Below, in pieces: positions 45,221 through 54,205 of a stretch of 64,000 nucleotides of DNA (position 1 is the stretch's first letter; every line of letters begins with the position of its first letter). This DNA is from F1-120-MAGs118 sp013360535 (GTDB taxonomy: Bacteria > Planctomycetota > UBA1135 > GCA-002686595): NCBI GenBank assembly GCA_026647215.1, contig JAPKHC010000021.1, positions 124,001-188,000 of the forward strand. Direction: 5' to 3'. A model generated the notes under the pieces. The model did not search any database and had not been told where the DNA came from. It was given only the letters and a program-made list of their open reading frames with translations. The position numbers and the translations under genes are program-made.

Positions 45221-45260
45221 CTGGCCCTCGCCGTCGCGCGCGCTCCTCGCATCAAGCGAA

Positions 45261-45296
45261 GAGCGCCACCCACCGGAAAGCCGGCGGGTGGCGCTC
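45261..45296. terminator. strong bidirectional terminator hairpin
   Basis: Arms 45261-45276 and 45281-45296 pair over 16 bp with a single G-T type mismatch around AAAG. It lies between convergent genes ending at 45220 (+) and 45325 (-). No T-tract is present, as with other hairpins in this window. Confidence 0.7.
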
Positions 45297-45324
45297 GTGA
45301 AGCGAACCGAAAGGCGCGCGATTC

Positions 45325-47229
45325 TCAGTCGCGCAGCGGCGGCGGCGGCGTGAGGCCGGTGACGGTGCCCTTCTCGATGCCTTCGCGCAGCGAGGCGAGC
45401 GCGCGCGCGGCCATCGCGGACTTCAGGTAGAAGTACTCGACGATCTCGCGGTGCTTGGGCTCGTTGAGGTCGAGCGGCTTGGTGTAGGGCGTCTTGCCGG
45501 TGATGCGCGCGATGTAGTAGCCCTTGGGGCCGCGGTACGGGCCGTCGATCGAGCCCATCTTCTGGTCGAAGAAGATCGTGTCGGTGACGGTGGGCCCGAA
45601 CAGGAACGCGCGGTAGTCGTTGTCGCCGATGTAGCTCTGCAGCTGGTTGCGCGTCTGCGGCTGGTCGCCGAACGTGCCCTTGAAGTAGAAGTTCTGCATC
45701 GGCTTGTTGCCGGTGTCCGGCATCGGCGGGTCCCAGAACTCGCTGTAGAGCTCGAGCGTCGGCTTCCACTCGGCGCCCTTGTCGAGGTCGGACTTGATCG
45801 CGAGCGCCCGCTCGCGCGCGTCGGCGAAACCTTCCGGCTTCCAGCGCACGTTCACGAAGTCGTAGGCCGAGACGAGGATCACGTTGACCGAGAGCTTCGA
45901 GGCGCCCGCGATCTGGTTGATCATCGGGAGCAGCGGCTGCAGCAGGTCGTCGTTCTTGAGCTCTTCCGCGATCAGGCGCTTGTAGCCCTCCTGCACGCGC
46001 ATGTACTGGCCGAAGGCCCACAGCGACGGGAAGCCGAGCACCTGGCTCGACAACATCTCGTGCTGGTTGAGGTACTGCGTGTAGCTCGGCTTGCCCAAGC
46101 GCGCGGTCGTCGGCCACCACTCGCGGAACTCGGCCTGCGTGATCAGCTTGCCCTTCTGCCCCAGCTCGTGCTCGATCAGCGCGAGGTGCGCGAGGAAGCG
46201 CTTGGCCTCGTCGACCTGGTCGGGCGTCACCGTCGGCGCGATGCGGTTCCAGATCGTGTCCATCAGGATCGGCTGGCCTTCGACGAGTGCGAAGACCTTG
46301 TTGGCGCGCTCGAGAGCGCTCGCCGCATCCTTGGGGCTGTCGGCCGAAGCCGGCGGCAGGTTGGCCGCGATCGCGTCGGGATCGAGGTGCACGATCGCCC
46401 AGTCGTTGAGCGTCTGCAGGATCGTGCCGCGCACGGCCTCGACGGCGATCGGGTCGTCGGCGGGAATGTCGCCGCGGCCGACGGCCTTGAGCGCCGCCAG
46501 CGCGGCCTGGCTCTCGGGCCGGTACATCACCTCGACCAGCGTGATGGTGTCCTTGGGGTCGAGCTGCTCGACCGCCGCGACCACGGCGCCATGGCCGTTC
46601 TCCGAGAGGAACGTCTTCTCGGTCTCGAACAGGCGCTTGCAGCGGGCCGAGTAGCTGACCTTCTCGTCGTCGAGCCACTGCTCGCCGAGCTGCTCGGTGA
46701 TGATCGCCTTGGTGATCTCGGGCCACTCGACGGGGTTCTCGGGCCGGAACACCTTGTCGAAGCGCATCGTGTGGCGCAGCCGCAACTTGAAGAGCTCGAG
46801 CGAGCCCTCGGCGCGGCCGACCTCGAGCGCGAAGTCGAGCGTCGGGTAGCGCAGGAAGAAGTCGTCCTTCTCGCGCTTGAGCCGCGCCTCGAGCTCGGTG
46901 TCGCTGACCTCGAACTTCGCGAGGTCCTCCTCGCTCGCCCCGTCCTTGCGGCGGCGCTCGAGCTCGCCGTCGACCATGATCGCGAACTTGAACGTGTCGA
47001 AGTCGCGGCCGCCGACCGAGGCGCACAGGAAGCGCTTGAGCTCGTCGTCGGTGATGCGTCGGCCGTGGACGACCACCGGCTCGCCGAAGATCGAGGCCTG
47101 GGACGCGGCGGTGGCCTGGACCGCGGGGGCCGAGGCCGGAGCCGAGGCCGGAGCCGCGGTCGGCGTGGCGCAGGCGGCCGCGGACAGCGGGGAGACGGCG
47201 AGAAGGAGGAGCGCGAAGTGCGAGAGCAT
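45325..47229 (-). CDS. exported protein of unknown function, possible SurA/PpiC-like chaperone
   Basis: 634 residues. Signal peptide MLSHFALLLLAVSPLSAAAC; the Cys near residue 20 could be lipidated, although the lipobox is weak. An Ala/Pro/Ser linker follows, then a long helical body. A segment near residues 55-110 (ITDDELKRFLCASVGGRDFD and onward) and another near residue 340 (GQPILMDTIWNRI) look like SurA N-terminal-type helices, and KGYYIARITGKTPY near residue 590 is like the end of a PpiC rotamase domain. This suggests a periplasmic folding factor. The match is by pattern only; catalytic residues are not certain. Confidence 0.6.
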   Translation of the reverse strand: MLSHFALLLLAVSPLSAAACATPTAAPASAPASAPAVQATAASQASIFGEPVVVHGRRITDDELKRFLCASVGGRDFDTFKFAIMVDGELERRRKDGASEEDLAKFEVSDTELEARLKREKDDFFLRYPTLDFALEVGRAEGSLELFKLRLRHTMRFDKVFRPENPVEWPEITKAIITEQLGEQWLDDEKVSYSARCKRLFETEKTFLSENGHGAVVAAVEQLDPKDTITLVEVMYRPESQAALAALKAVGRGDIPADDPIAVEAVRGTILQTLNDWAIVHLDPDAIAANLPPASADSPKDAASALERANKVFALVEGQPILMDTIWNRIAPTVTPDQVDEAKRFLAHLALIEHELGQKGKLITQAEFREWWPTTARLGKPSYTQYLNQHEMLSSQVLGFPSLWAFGQYMRVQEGYKRLIAEELKNDDLLQPLLPMINQIAGASKLSVNVILVSAYDFVNVRWKPEGFADARERALAIKSDLDKGAEWKPTLELYSEFWDPPMPDTGNKPMQNFYFKGTFGDQPQTRNQLQSYIGDNDYRAFLFGPTVTDTIFFDQKMGSIDGPYRGPKGYYIARITGKTPYTKPLDLNEPKHREIVEYFYLKSAMAARALASLREGIEKGTVTGLTPPPPLRD

Positions 47230-47469
47230 GAGGTGGGCGTCGGAGGGGGTTCGGGCAGGCGGGCCGGGGGTCGGCCGGGACCTTGGACGGCCGCAGCCGC
47301 CCGGAGGGTCCGGTTACGGCCAGCGGGGGCAGAAGGTTAACGCGCGGGCGAGGAAATGCTCGCCGGGGACCCAAGGTCGGGCCCTCGGGGGCCTTCGGGG
47401 CAGGGCAAGAAGGGTCGGACGGCCCCCGCAGCTTGGGGCTGGGCCGGGGCCGGGCCTAATCTAGGGGCC

Positions 47470-48165
47470 ATGGAACCGCACTACGCTCCGCGGACGATCG
47501 CTTTCCAGAGCGAGATCCTCCACCCGCTGGTCGAAGCCGACCCCGCCCGCCTCCAGCGCCTCCACAACCACCTGTTCGAAGCGGGCCACCCGCCCTACTC
47601 GGACTTCTCGGTGCTGCAGGACGGCGTCCTGTTCTCCAACCCCGCCTCGCGGCCGGGCGCGATCAGCTCCGTGGCGATCTCGGGCGAGCGCCTGCTGTTC
47701 CGCGAGGAGCTGACGGCGATGACCGTCGACGAGTTCGCCGCGCGCGTGCGCCGCATGAGCGAGCAGGTCTGCGAGCTGCTCGGCATCCAGGTGCTCACCG
47801 CCCATCAGGTCACGCTGCGCACGCTCGCCAACCCGCGCCACTTCACCGACTCGCGCGACTTCATCAAGTCCGGCATGTTCGGCTTCAGCGACGAGACCGA
47901 CGACTTCGGCCGCGAGCCGCAGCTGCTCGGCCTGCGCCTGGTGTTCCCGCCGAGCGAGGGCGAGCCCAACGCGCACGCCCTGCGCATCGAGTCGTTCCAC
48001 AACGATCCGCGCTCGGTTTTCCTCGAGAATCAGGCCTCGTTCCCGCCGCTGCTCACCGCGCGCGGGCTCGCCGGCCTCGAGCGCAACGTGATGGAGGCCT
48101 ACGAGTTCCTGCTCGAGCGCGGCCTGAGCTTCGTCAGCCGTTTCGACGTCCGGCTCGAGGCCTGA
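47470..48165 (+). CDS. soluble protein of unknown function
   Basis: 231 residues from ATG 47470, without signal or membrane segment. The phrase SDFSVLQDGVLFSNPASRPG and the helix DEFAARVRRMSEQVCELLG are followed by a strand-rich C-terminal half (LLGLRLVFPPSEGEPNAHAL, RIESFHNDPRSVFLENQASFP). No family recognised with confidence. It is the first of four genes on one strand (47470-51075) with short spacings (5 bp, overlap, 20 bp) and so heads a probable operon with three exported proteins. Confidence 0.7.
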   Translation: MEPHYAPRTIAFQSEILHPLVEADPARLQRLHNHLFEAGHPPYSDFSVLQDGVLFSNPASRPGAISSVAISGERLLFREELTAMTVDEFAARVRRMSEQVCELLGIQVLTAHQVTLRTLANPRHFTDSRDFIKSGMFGFSDETDDFGREPQLLGLRLVFPPSEGEPNAHALRIESFHNDPRSVFLENQASFPPLLTARGLAGLERNVMEAYEFLLERGLSFVSRFDVRLEA

Positions 48166-48170
48166 GTCCG

Positions 48171-48875
48171 ATGCGTCGACCGTTTCCCGGCGCCTGCGTC
48201 GCCGTCGTCCTCGCGTTCGCCCTCGGCGCCTGCGAGGACGACGCACCCGCCACGCCCCAGACGGCCCCCGCTCCGCAGTTCGGCGCCGGAGTCGTGCTCG
48301 CCGTCGACGCCACGCCGATCGAGGCCGACGAGGTCGACCGCGTCACCGTGTACGTCGAGCGCATCGACCCCGCCGCCGCCCCCGCCCACCTGCGGCGCCT
48401 CGCGCTCACCAACGTCGTGCTCCCGCGCACCGTCGCGCGCGTGATGGCGCCCGAGGCGTGGGCCAAGGCCAAGTCGGAGGCGCTCGCCCTGCGGCAGCAG
48501 CTCGCCTCCGGCACGTTCGCCGGCCCCGTGGCGCCGGACGGGACCGTCGGCGAGGTGGTCGAGGGCGGCTGGGGAGAGCTTGGGATCGAGTCCTGGGGCG
48601 TCGCCATGGACCTCGCCAAGGGCGAGTGGAGCGACGTGGTCGAGGAAGTGGGCCTGTTCGTCGTCCTGCGTCGCCTCGAGCGCCACGACGGGCCGGTCCC
48701 GCTGGCCACGCGGCTCAAGGTCGAGGCCTTCCGCTTCCCGTGGCTCCCGCTGGAAACCCTCAAAGGCGACGTCGATGCCGCGTACGATTCGCACCGGCTC
48801 GTTGTCGTCGACCCGGCCTGGGCCGACTACGTACCGAGCGTGACCCAGCACCGCATGAAGGGGAAGAAACCTTGA
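48171..48875 (+). CDS. lipoprotein with PpiC-like rotamase domain
   Basis: 234 residues. A lipoprotein signal (MRRPFPGACVAVVLAFALGAC) places the modified Cys near residue 21. Residues about 100-170 resemble a PpiC/parvulin peptidyl-prolyl isomerase: a helix ALALRQQLASGTF, then GGWGELGIESWGVAMDLAKG, WSDVVEEVGLFVVLRRLE. In the family the Gly-Trp-Gly-Glu strand and the final strand bracket the active site. An outer-membrane or periplasmic folding role is likely. The stop TGA overlaps the TTG start of the next gene. Confidence 0.65.
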   Translation: MRRPFPGACVAVVLAFALGACEDDAPATPQTAPAPQFGAGVVLAVDATPIEADEVDRVTVYVERIDPAAAPAHLRRLALTNVVLPRTVARVMAPEAWAKAKSEALALRQQLASGTFAGPVAPDGTVGEVVEGGWGELGIESWGVAMDLAKGEWSDVVEEVGLFVVLRRLERHDGPVPLATRLKVEAFRFPWLPLETLKGDVDAAYDSHRLVVVDPAWADYVPSVTQHRMKGKKP

Positions 48876-49840
48876 AGCCGCTCCGCCGCGCCTTGAGATC
48901 GAGCGCCCTCGCGTCCTGCCTCGTCGCCGTGGTGGCGCTGAGCGCGTCCGCCTTCGCCACCGCCACGCAAGCCGGCGGCGATCCGCTCTTCAAGGGCAAG
49001 CAGACCGACGGCAAGCGCGAACCCACGGCCCCCGTCGAGCGCCTCGCGGCCTGGCCCGAGATCCCCGCCGACCGCGCGGCGACCGTCAAGACCGACATCG
49101 AGCGCCTGCGCAAGGCCGGCACGCCGGAGATGGCGGAGCAGGCCGAGACCGCGCTGGTCGCGGCCGGCGCGATGGTCGCGCCGGGGTTGATCGTGGCGAT
49201 GGGCAAGGAGCGCATGGACGACGCGCGCCTGCGCCTCGAGGCAGTGCTCGATCAGGTCACCGGAGCCGCGCACACGCGCCTGCTCGCGCCCAGTTTCGCC
49301 GACAAGTCGCGCGAGGTGCGCACGTGGGCGCTCGCGCGCTGTGCGGCGTTCCCCGACCCCGGCGTCGTCGCCGAGGCCGAGGCCGCCTTCGCGAAGGCGA
49401 GCGCGGCGCACGCCAAGGACCCCAAGGCCGAGGGCAGCGAGGCGGAAGTGTTCGCGGCGGCGCTGTGCGCGACGTCGGCGGGCTCGCACAAGGCGCTCGA
49501 GACGCTCGGCAAGGTCGCGGTCGAGCAGTGGGGCAAGCGTGGCGTTTCGATGCGGTTGGCGCTCGAAGCCGTGCGCGACGCGGAGTCGACGAAGTTCGCG
49601 ACCACGCTGCTCGCCGAGGCCGACCGCAAGAAGAAGGTCGCGGGCCTCAACCTGCTCGCGGGTTGCGGGACGAAGGACGCGATCGCCGCGGTGAAGCCCT
49701 ACCTCGACAACACCGACAACTCGATCCGCATCGCCGCGATCAACGCCATGCGCGGCATCGTCGACAACGACCTGCCGATCGCGAACCTGCCGGTGTTCGA
49801 GGCGATCGAGCTCGCGAAGAAGTGGAAGGAGCGCGGCTAG
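48872..49840 (+). CDS. exported HEAT-like repeat protein
   Basis: 322 residues. The frame has no ATG at its 5' end; TTG 48872 is the best start because GGGGAAGAAA lies just upstream, it overlaps the previous stop (TTGA), and a signal peptide begins there (MKPLRRALRSSALASCLVAV, with cleavage near residue 32). The mature part is all helical, with paired helices such as VREVRTW-like (SREVRTWALARCAAFPD), KKVAGLNLLAGCGTKDA and SIRIAAINAMRGIVD, which fit HEAT/PBS-lyase repeats used for protein binding. No enzyme motif. Confidence 0.65.
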   Translation: MKPLRRALRSSALASCLVAVVALSASAFATATQAGGDPLFKGKQTDGKREPTAPVERLAAWPEIPADRAATVKTDIERLRKAGTPEMAEQAETALVAAGAMVAPGLIVAMGKERMDDARLRLEAVLDQVTGAAHTRLLAPSFADKSREVRTWALARCAAFPDPGVVAEAEAAFAKASAAHAKDPKAEGSEAEVFAAALCATSAGSHKALETLGKVAVEQWGKRGVSMRLALEAVRDAESTKFATTLLAEADRKKKVAGLNLLAGCGTKDAIAAVKPYLDNTDNSIRIAAINAMRGIVDNDLPIANLPVFEAIELAKKWKERG

Positions 49841-49860
49841 GCCGCGCGGGAACTCGCCGG

Positions 49861-51075
49861 ATGAACCTGCTGCGCACTCTCGTCGCCGCGACGCTCGCGT
49901 TGCTCGCGCTCCCGCTCCTCGCGCCCGAGGCCTCGGCCCAGCGCAAGAACGACCCGACGCTCTGCCCGTGGTGCAAGGGCGAGCCTGAGACGATGAAGAA
50001 GGCCGGGATCGTGTCCCACGGCGGCTTCGCCTTCGGCAAGGAGGAGAAGACGCTCAAGGTCGACGCGGTGCTGGGTACTTGTGACATCAAGTGGATCGAG
50101 ACCAAGCACTTCGAGATCGGCTTCGCGATCGGGCCGCAGAAGGTCAAGCAGGAGGAGAAGGAGAAGATCCGCGGCGAGCTCACCAAGCTGCAGGCCGTGC
50201 TCCCCTCCGTCGATCCGAAGATCAAGATCCTCGACCCGTGGCTGCGCGCGCACCTGTTCGCGCAGCGCTGCGAGGAGATCTATGCGCGCCTGAGCGAGAT
50301 CTTCGGCGTCAAGGACGCCGACTTCCCGCAGCCCAACTACGTGTTCGACGGCACGACGCCGTACATGGGCACCGGCCCGCACCTGGGGCAGAGCGGCAAG
50401 TACGAGGTGCTGATCCTGCCGGCCGAAGCGAACCTGCAGCAGTACCTGCAGAACCAGTTCGGCCTGCTGACGAAACGGACCCAGCGCTGGAGCAACCACG
50501 TGGCGGACACGCTCTCGGTCACGATCCACTGCACGGACGAGGGCCTGCGCGAGGACGAGGGGCTGCACGGGCACCTCGGGTTCAACCTCGCGATCAACCT
50601 GTTCGACGGCTTCAAGCACTACAGCTACGACACGCCGATCTGGATCCGCGAGGGGCTCGCGCACATGGTCGAGCGCGAGATCGGGCCGCGCTTCAACTCC
50701 TTCGACTCCGCGGAAGGCGGCATCGCACAGATGACCCGCAAGCAGAAGTGGGAGCCGGAGGTGCGCAAGCTCGTCGGCAGCGGCAAGGTGCCGCGCATGG
50801 CCGAGCTGATGAGCATGAAGGAGTTCTCGGACCTGACGCTCGACCGGCACTTCGCGACGTGGTCGATGGTCGAGTACCTCGTGAAGCAGAAGCCGGCGGA
50901 GTTCGCCAAGTTCTGCGGCGGCCTCAAGGCGCGCCTCAACGACCAGAACATCCCCGACGGCTCGAACATGCCCGAGGTGCACCGCGAGCTGTTCAAGACG
51001 CACCTGGGGATGACCTACGCCGACTTCGACCGCGTGTGGGCTGAGTGGGTGCTCGCCACCTACGGCGCCCAGTAG
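49861..51075 (+). CDS. exported gluzincin-like protein lacking the HExxH zinc motif
   Basis: 404 residues with signal peptide MNLLRTLVAATLALLALPLL (cleavage near ASAQ). A CPWCKG motif lies near the mature N-terminus. The C-terminal half has the layout of secreted gluzincin-type peptidases (DUF1570-like): a helix LHGHLGFNLAINLFDG where HExxH would stand, about 20 residues, then WIREGLAHMVERE where the third ligand Glu stands in active enzymes. With no HExxH visible, catalysis is doubtful. ATG 49861 is 20 bp after the HEAT-like gene, so the two are probably co-transcribed. Confidence 0.65.
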   Translation: MNLLRTLVAATLALLALPLLAPEASAQRKNDPTLCPWCKGEPETMKKAGIVSHGGFAFGKEEKTLKVDAVLGTCDIKWIETKHFEIGFAIGPQKVKQEEKEKIRGELTKLQAVLPSVDPKIKILDPWLRAHLFAQRCEEIYARLSEIFGVKDADFPQPNYVFDGTTPYMGTGPHLGQSGKYEVLILPAEANLQQYLQNQFGLLTKRTQRWSNHVADTLSVTIHCTDEGLREDEGLHGHLGFNLAINLFDGFKHYSYDTPIWIREGLAHMVEREIGPRFNSFDSAEGGIAQMTRKQKWEPEVRKLVGSGKVPRMAELMSMKEFSDLTLDRHFATWSMVEYLVKQKPAEFAKFCGGLKARLNDQNIPDGSNMPEVHRELFKTHLGMTYADFDRVWAEWVLATYGAQ

Positions 51076-51251
51076 ACGTCGCGGAAGGCGGATCGGCCGA
51101 CGCCGAAGCCTGCGACCGGGAAGAAACGTCCGCCGGTCGAGCGCGGACCCAAGCCGATAAGGCCCCGGGCCTCTCCATCGGGCATACTATTCCGTGCCCG
51201 TGAGGTTGGTGGGTCCGCACCGCCGACCGCCCCCGCCCAACGCCCCGCACC

Positions 51252-52820
51252 ATGATCCAGCGTCGTCGCAAGGTCGTCCTGTTCCTCCCCCACCGGGCCG
51301 ATCCGACCCGGGGTGAGGTGTTCAGCGCGGACCTGCTGCCGCTCGAGCTGCTTCAGATCGCGATCGGTCCCGTCGCCGCCGGCCACGAGGTGATCCTGAT
51401 CGACGCGATGATCGAGCCGAAGTACCTGGAGAAGGTGCTCGAAGCCTGCGACGGCGCGTTGTGCTTCGCGAGCTCCTGCATCCTCGGATACCAGGTCTAC
51501 GACGGCTACGTCGTCGCCAAGGCGGTCCGCGAGCGCTACCCCAACCTCCCGATCATCTGGGGCGGCTGGTTCCCGAGCGTGATCCCCGAGCTGTACTTCG
51601 AGCACGGCATCGCGGACGCCGTCGGCATCGGGCAAGGCGAGCTGACCTTCGACGAGGTCGTCAAGGCGCTCGACTGCGGCGAGCCGCTCGACAGCGTGCC
51701 CGGCCTCGCGCTCTGGCGCGACGGCAAGCTCAAGTACACCGACCACCGCGAGGTCGTCGGCTTCGACAAGTTTGGGGCTGTGCCGTGGCACCTGCTCGAG
51801 TACGAGCGCTACGCCGAGCTCCAGACCAAGCCCACGCGCATGAAGGTGCGCCACCGCTTCCCGCTGCCGGGCAAGTGGACGCCCGACAACCCGCCGCGCG
51901 CCTTCAGCCACTTCTCGAGCTTCGGTTGCCCCGAACCGTGCACGTTCTGCTGCTCGCCGCTCGTCACCGGCAAGCGCTACAAGGCCATCCCCGGCGAGGC
52001 CCTCGCCGAGGAGATCGCCGAGCTGCAGCAGCGCTTCAAGTTCGACGTGCTGCGCTTCCAGGACGCCAACTGGGGCGTCGCCGAAAAACGCACCAAGGCC
52101 TTCTGCGAGAAGCTGATCGAGCTCAACGTGCCGATCCACTGGAACGGCACGATCGAGATCGAGACCATCGCCCGCTACAAGCAGGAGACGCTCGACCTCT
52201 TGCGCGACTCGCACTGCCACCTGCTCTGGCTCGGCGCCGAGACCGGCACCGCGCAGATGCAGGAGCGCATCAAGAAGGAGATCAAGCTCTCCAACATTCC
52301 CTACGCGATCGGCGAGCTCTACCGCCGCGGCATCACGCCCGGCACCTTCTGGATCATCGGCTATCCCGGCGAGACCCCGGAATCGATGCGCGAGACCCTG
52401 CGCGTCGCCGCCGGCGTCAAGTACCTCTTCCCCACCGCGGGTTCCGAGGTCTACCCCTTCCGCCCGATCCCCGGCACCGAGGACTTCGCCACCGCCGTCA
52501 AGAACGGCTACGTGCCGCCGAAGGACTTCCACGAGTGGGGCAAGTGCTTCGAGTACAAGTACAACTCGCACAACACGCCGCTGCCCGACGACGTACGCGA
52601 GACCTGGCGCCTCTACAACAACACCAGCGCCATCTACGACCGCAAGATCCACGAAGGCCCCAAGTGGATGCGCGAGACCCTCGCCGCCGTCGCCGGCTGG
52701 CGCCTCAAGAAGCACCGCTACGGCTTCCCGCTCGAGCAAAAGCTCTTCGACATCTACGTCAAGGCCACCGGCCAGCTCGACCCCGGCGCCAAGGACTACG
52801 TCCCGGCCGTCGACGCGTGA
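51252..52820 (+). CDS. B12-binding-domain radical SAM protein
   Basis: 522 residues. Residues about 1-150 form a Rossmann-like cobalamin-binding domain of the radical SAM class B type (VVLFLPHRADPTRG, VILIDAMIEP, IIWGGWFPSV). The radical SAM [4Fe-4S] site is C-x3-C-x2-C in FGCPEPCTFCCSP near residue 228. Downstream are the usual DVLRFQDANWGV and WLGAETGTAQM strands and GYPGETPESM. Such enzymes use cobalamin plus SAM for methylation or ring rearrangement of unreactive carbons. The substrate is unknown, and no biosynthetic cluster is adjacent to show it. ATG 51252 is preceded by a spaced C-rich leader. Confidence 0.88.
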   Translation: MIQRRRKVVLFLPHRADPTRGEVFSADLLPLELLQIAIGPVAAGHEVILIDAMIEPKYLEKVLEACDGALCFASSCILGYQVYDGYVVAKAVRERYPNLPIIWGGWFPSVIPELYFEHGIADAVGIGQGELTFDEVVKALDCGEPLDSVPGLALWRDGKLKYTDHREVVGFDKFGAVPWHLLEYERYAELQTKPTRMKVRHRFPLPGKWTPDNPPRAFSHFSSFGCPEPCTFCCSPLVTGKRYKAIPGEALAEEIAELQQRFKFDVLRFQDANWGVAEKRTKAFCEKLIELNVPIHWNGTIEIETIARYKQETLDLLRDSHCHLLWLGAETGTAQMQERIKKEIKLSNIPYAIGELYRRGITPGTFWIIGYPGETPESMRETLRVAAGVKYLFPTAGSEVYPFRPIPGTEDFATAVKNGYVPPKDFHEWGKCFEYKYNSHNTPLPDDVRETWRLYNNTSAIYDRKIHEGPKWMRETLAAVAGWRLKKHRYGFPLEQKLFDIYVKATGQLDPGAKDYVPAVDA

Positions 52821-52883
52821 GTCCCGGGCGGGGTCCCGCAGCCCGGTCCTCCAGCCCGTGCCGGGCACGGGTACCATGACGCC

Positions 52884-53108
52884 ATGGACTACGCGCAGAT
52901 CATCACGATCGAACCGGGGAAGCGAAGTGGCAAGCCGTGCATCCGCGGGCTGCGAATCACGGTCTACGACGTGCTCGAGTACCTCGCGGCCGGCATGAGC
53001 GAGGACCAGATCCTCTCCGACTTCCCCGAGCTGCAACGAGAAGAGATCCGCGCCTGCCTGCACTTCGCCGCTGACCGCGAGCGGCGCCTGATGGGCCGCA
53101 CGGCGTGA
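52884..53108 (+). CDS. DUF433 family antitoxin
   Basis: 74 residues, DUF433 (VapB-like) family: ITIEPGKRSGKPCIRGLRIT is the typical start, followed by YDVLEYLAAGMSEDQILSDF, a helix-turn-helix-like segment. These proteins repress their own promoter and neutralise a DUF5615 PIN-like toxin encoded just downstream. The stop overlaps the start of the toxin gene by 4 bp. Confidence 0.9.
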   Translation: MDYAQIITIEPGKRSGKPCIRGLRITVYDVLEYLAAGMSEDQILSDFPELQREEIRACLHFAADRERRLMGRTA

Positions 53109-53438
53109 AGCTGCTCTTCGACCAGAACCTGTCGTACAAGCTGGTCGCCGAGTTCGAGCCCGAGTTTCCTGGCTCCCGGCATGTGCGGGACCTCGACCTC
53201 GCAAGTGCCGACGACGATTCGATACTGGGACTACGCCAAGGAGCACGGTTTCTGGATCGTGTCCAAGGACTCCGACTTCCACCAGAGGAGCTTCCTGCGC
53301 GGCCACCCTCCGAAGGTGATCTGGCTGAGACTCGGCAACTGCTCCACGACGGAACTCGCCCGCACGCTGCGGGCGAACCTGAAACTCGTCGCAGAGTTCG
53401 AGCTTCACGAAATGGCCTCGTTTCTGATTCTGCCCTGA
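53105..53438 (+). pseudogene. DUF5615 PIN-like toxin, frameshifted
   Basis: The first frame gives MKLLFDQNLSYKLVAEFEPE and then HVRDLDLASADDDSI, the N-terminus of DUF5615 toxins, PIN-domain-like nucleases (the Asp of FDQNLS is a metal ligand). At about 53225 the homologous reading jumps one frame: WDYAKEHGFWIVSKDSDFHQ onward, to ASFLILP at 53438. Removing one C at 53225 restores one continuous protein of about 110 residues (SADDDSI-WDYAKEHGF). As read, the toxin would be truncated or extended in the wrong frame, leaving an antitoxin without an active partner, unless this is a sequencing error. Confidence 0.85.
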
Positions 53439-53512
53439 CCGTTCCCCGGCCTGCGCCCCGAGCCAAGGCCGGAGGATCCGCCGTCCCTGGCTCGCGCTAG
53501 CCTGATGCAGTC

Positions 53513-54133
53513 GTGGGCGAACCGCAGGACACGGAAAGCCTCGAGGCCCTGCTCGCGAGGGCGCGGGGTGGCGATCGCGAGGCGCGGGAGCGGCTCTTCG
53601 AGCGCATCCAGGAGCGCGTGCGCGCGATGGCGCACCGCAAGCTGGGCGAGCGCCTGAGCCGCGAGCTGGACTCGGTCGACGTGCAGCAGAGCGCGCTGCG
53701 CGAGGCGCACCGCGACCTCGAGCGGCTCACAGGCACGAGCGATGCCGAGCTGTTCGCGTGGATCGAGCGCATCGCCGACCACAAGCTCGCCAACAAGGAC
53801 CGCGACGCTCGCCGGCTCAAGCGGGACGCGGGGCGCCTCGTGCGCCTCGACGCGACGGCGGCGGACGGCTCGGCGTCCGGCGAGAACGCCGCTCCCGTCC
53901 CGCTCACGAGGGACCCGTCGGTGTCCTTCGTCGCGCGCAACCGCGAGGAGCGCTTGTGGCTGTTCGCGGCACTCGACACCCTGCCGGCGCACTGGCGCGA
54001 GGTCGTCGTCCTGCGCACGGTCCACGGGCTCGACTGGCCCACGGTCGCGGAGCGCACCGGCCAGACCGTGAAGGCCGTGCAGGGCTGCTTCGATCGCGCC
54101 CGGATCCGGCTGGCCCAGCTGCTCGGCGACTGA
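53513..54133 (+). CDS. ECF-type RNA polymerase sigma factor
   Basis: 206 residues from GTG 53513. Region 2 (LFERIQERVRAMAHRKL, then DVQQSALREAH) and region 4 (LPAHWREVVVLRTVHGLDWP, then TVAERTGQTVKAVQGCFDRA) are separated by an acidic linker, the layout of planctomycete ECF sigma factors. These are usually encoded next to Ser/Thr protein kinases and controlled by them instead of by a classical anti-sigma factor, and a kinase gene does follow at 54701. No anti-sigma gene is adjacent. Confidence 0.9.
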   Translation: MGEPQDTESLEALLARARGGDREARERLFERIQERVRAMAHRKLGERLSRELDSVDVQQSALREAHRDLERLTGTSDAELFAWIERIADHKLANKDRDARRLKRDAGRLVRLDATAADGSASGENAAPVPLTRDPSVSFVARNREERLWLFAALDTLPAHWREVVVLRTVHGLDWPTVAERTGQTVKAVQGCFDRARIRLAQLLGD

Positions 54134-54205
54134 CCCCCGCCCGGGGCGCACCGGAATTTCACGGATTCCGCGGGGAATCGCCGCCGCAACGGTTCCCCGG
54201 TGGGC

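Noticed and set aside
51060..53408. Open frame of 782 codons antisense to the radical SAM gene
   Set aside because: Shadow; repeats of Leu/Val/Asp/Ala without domain content and crossing three real genes.
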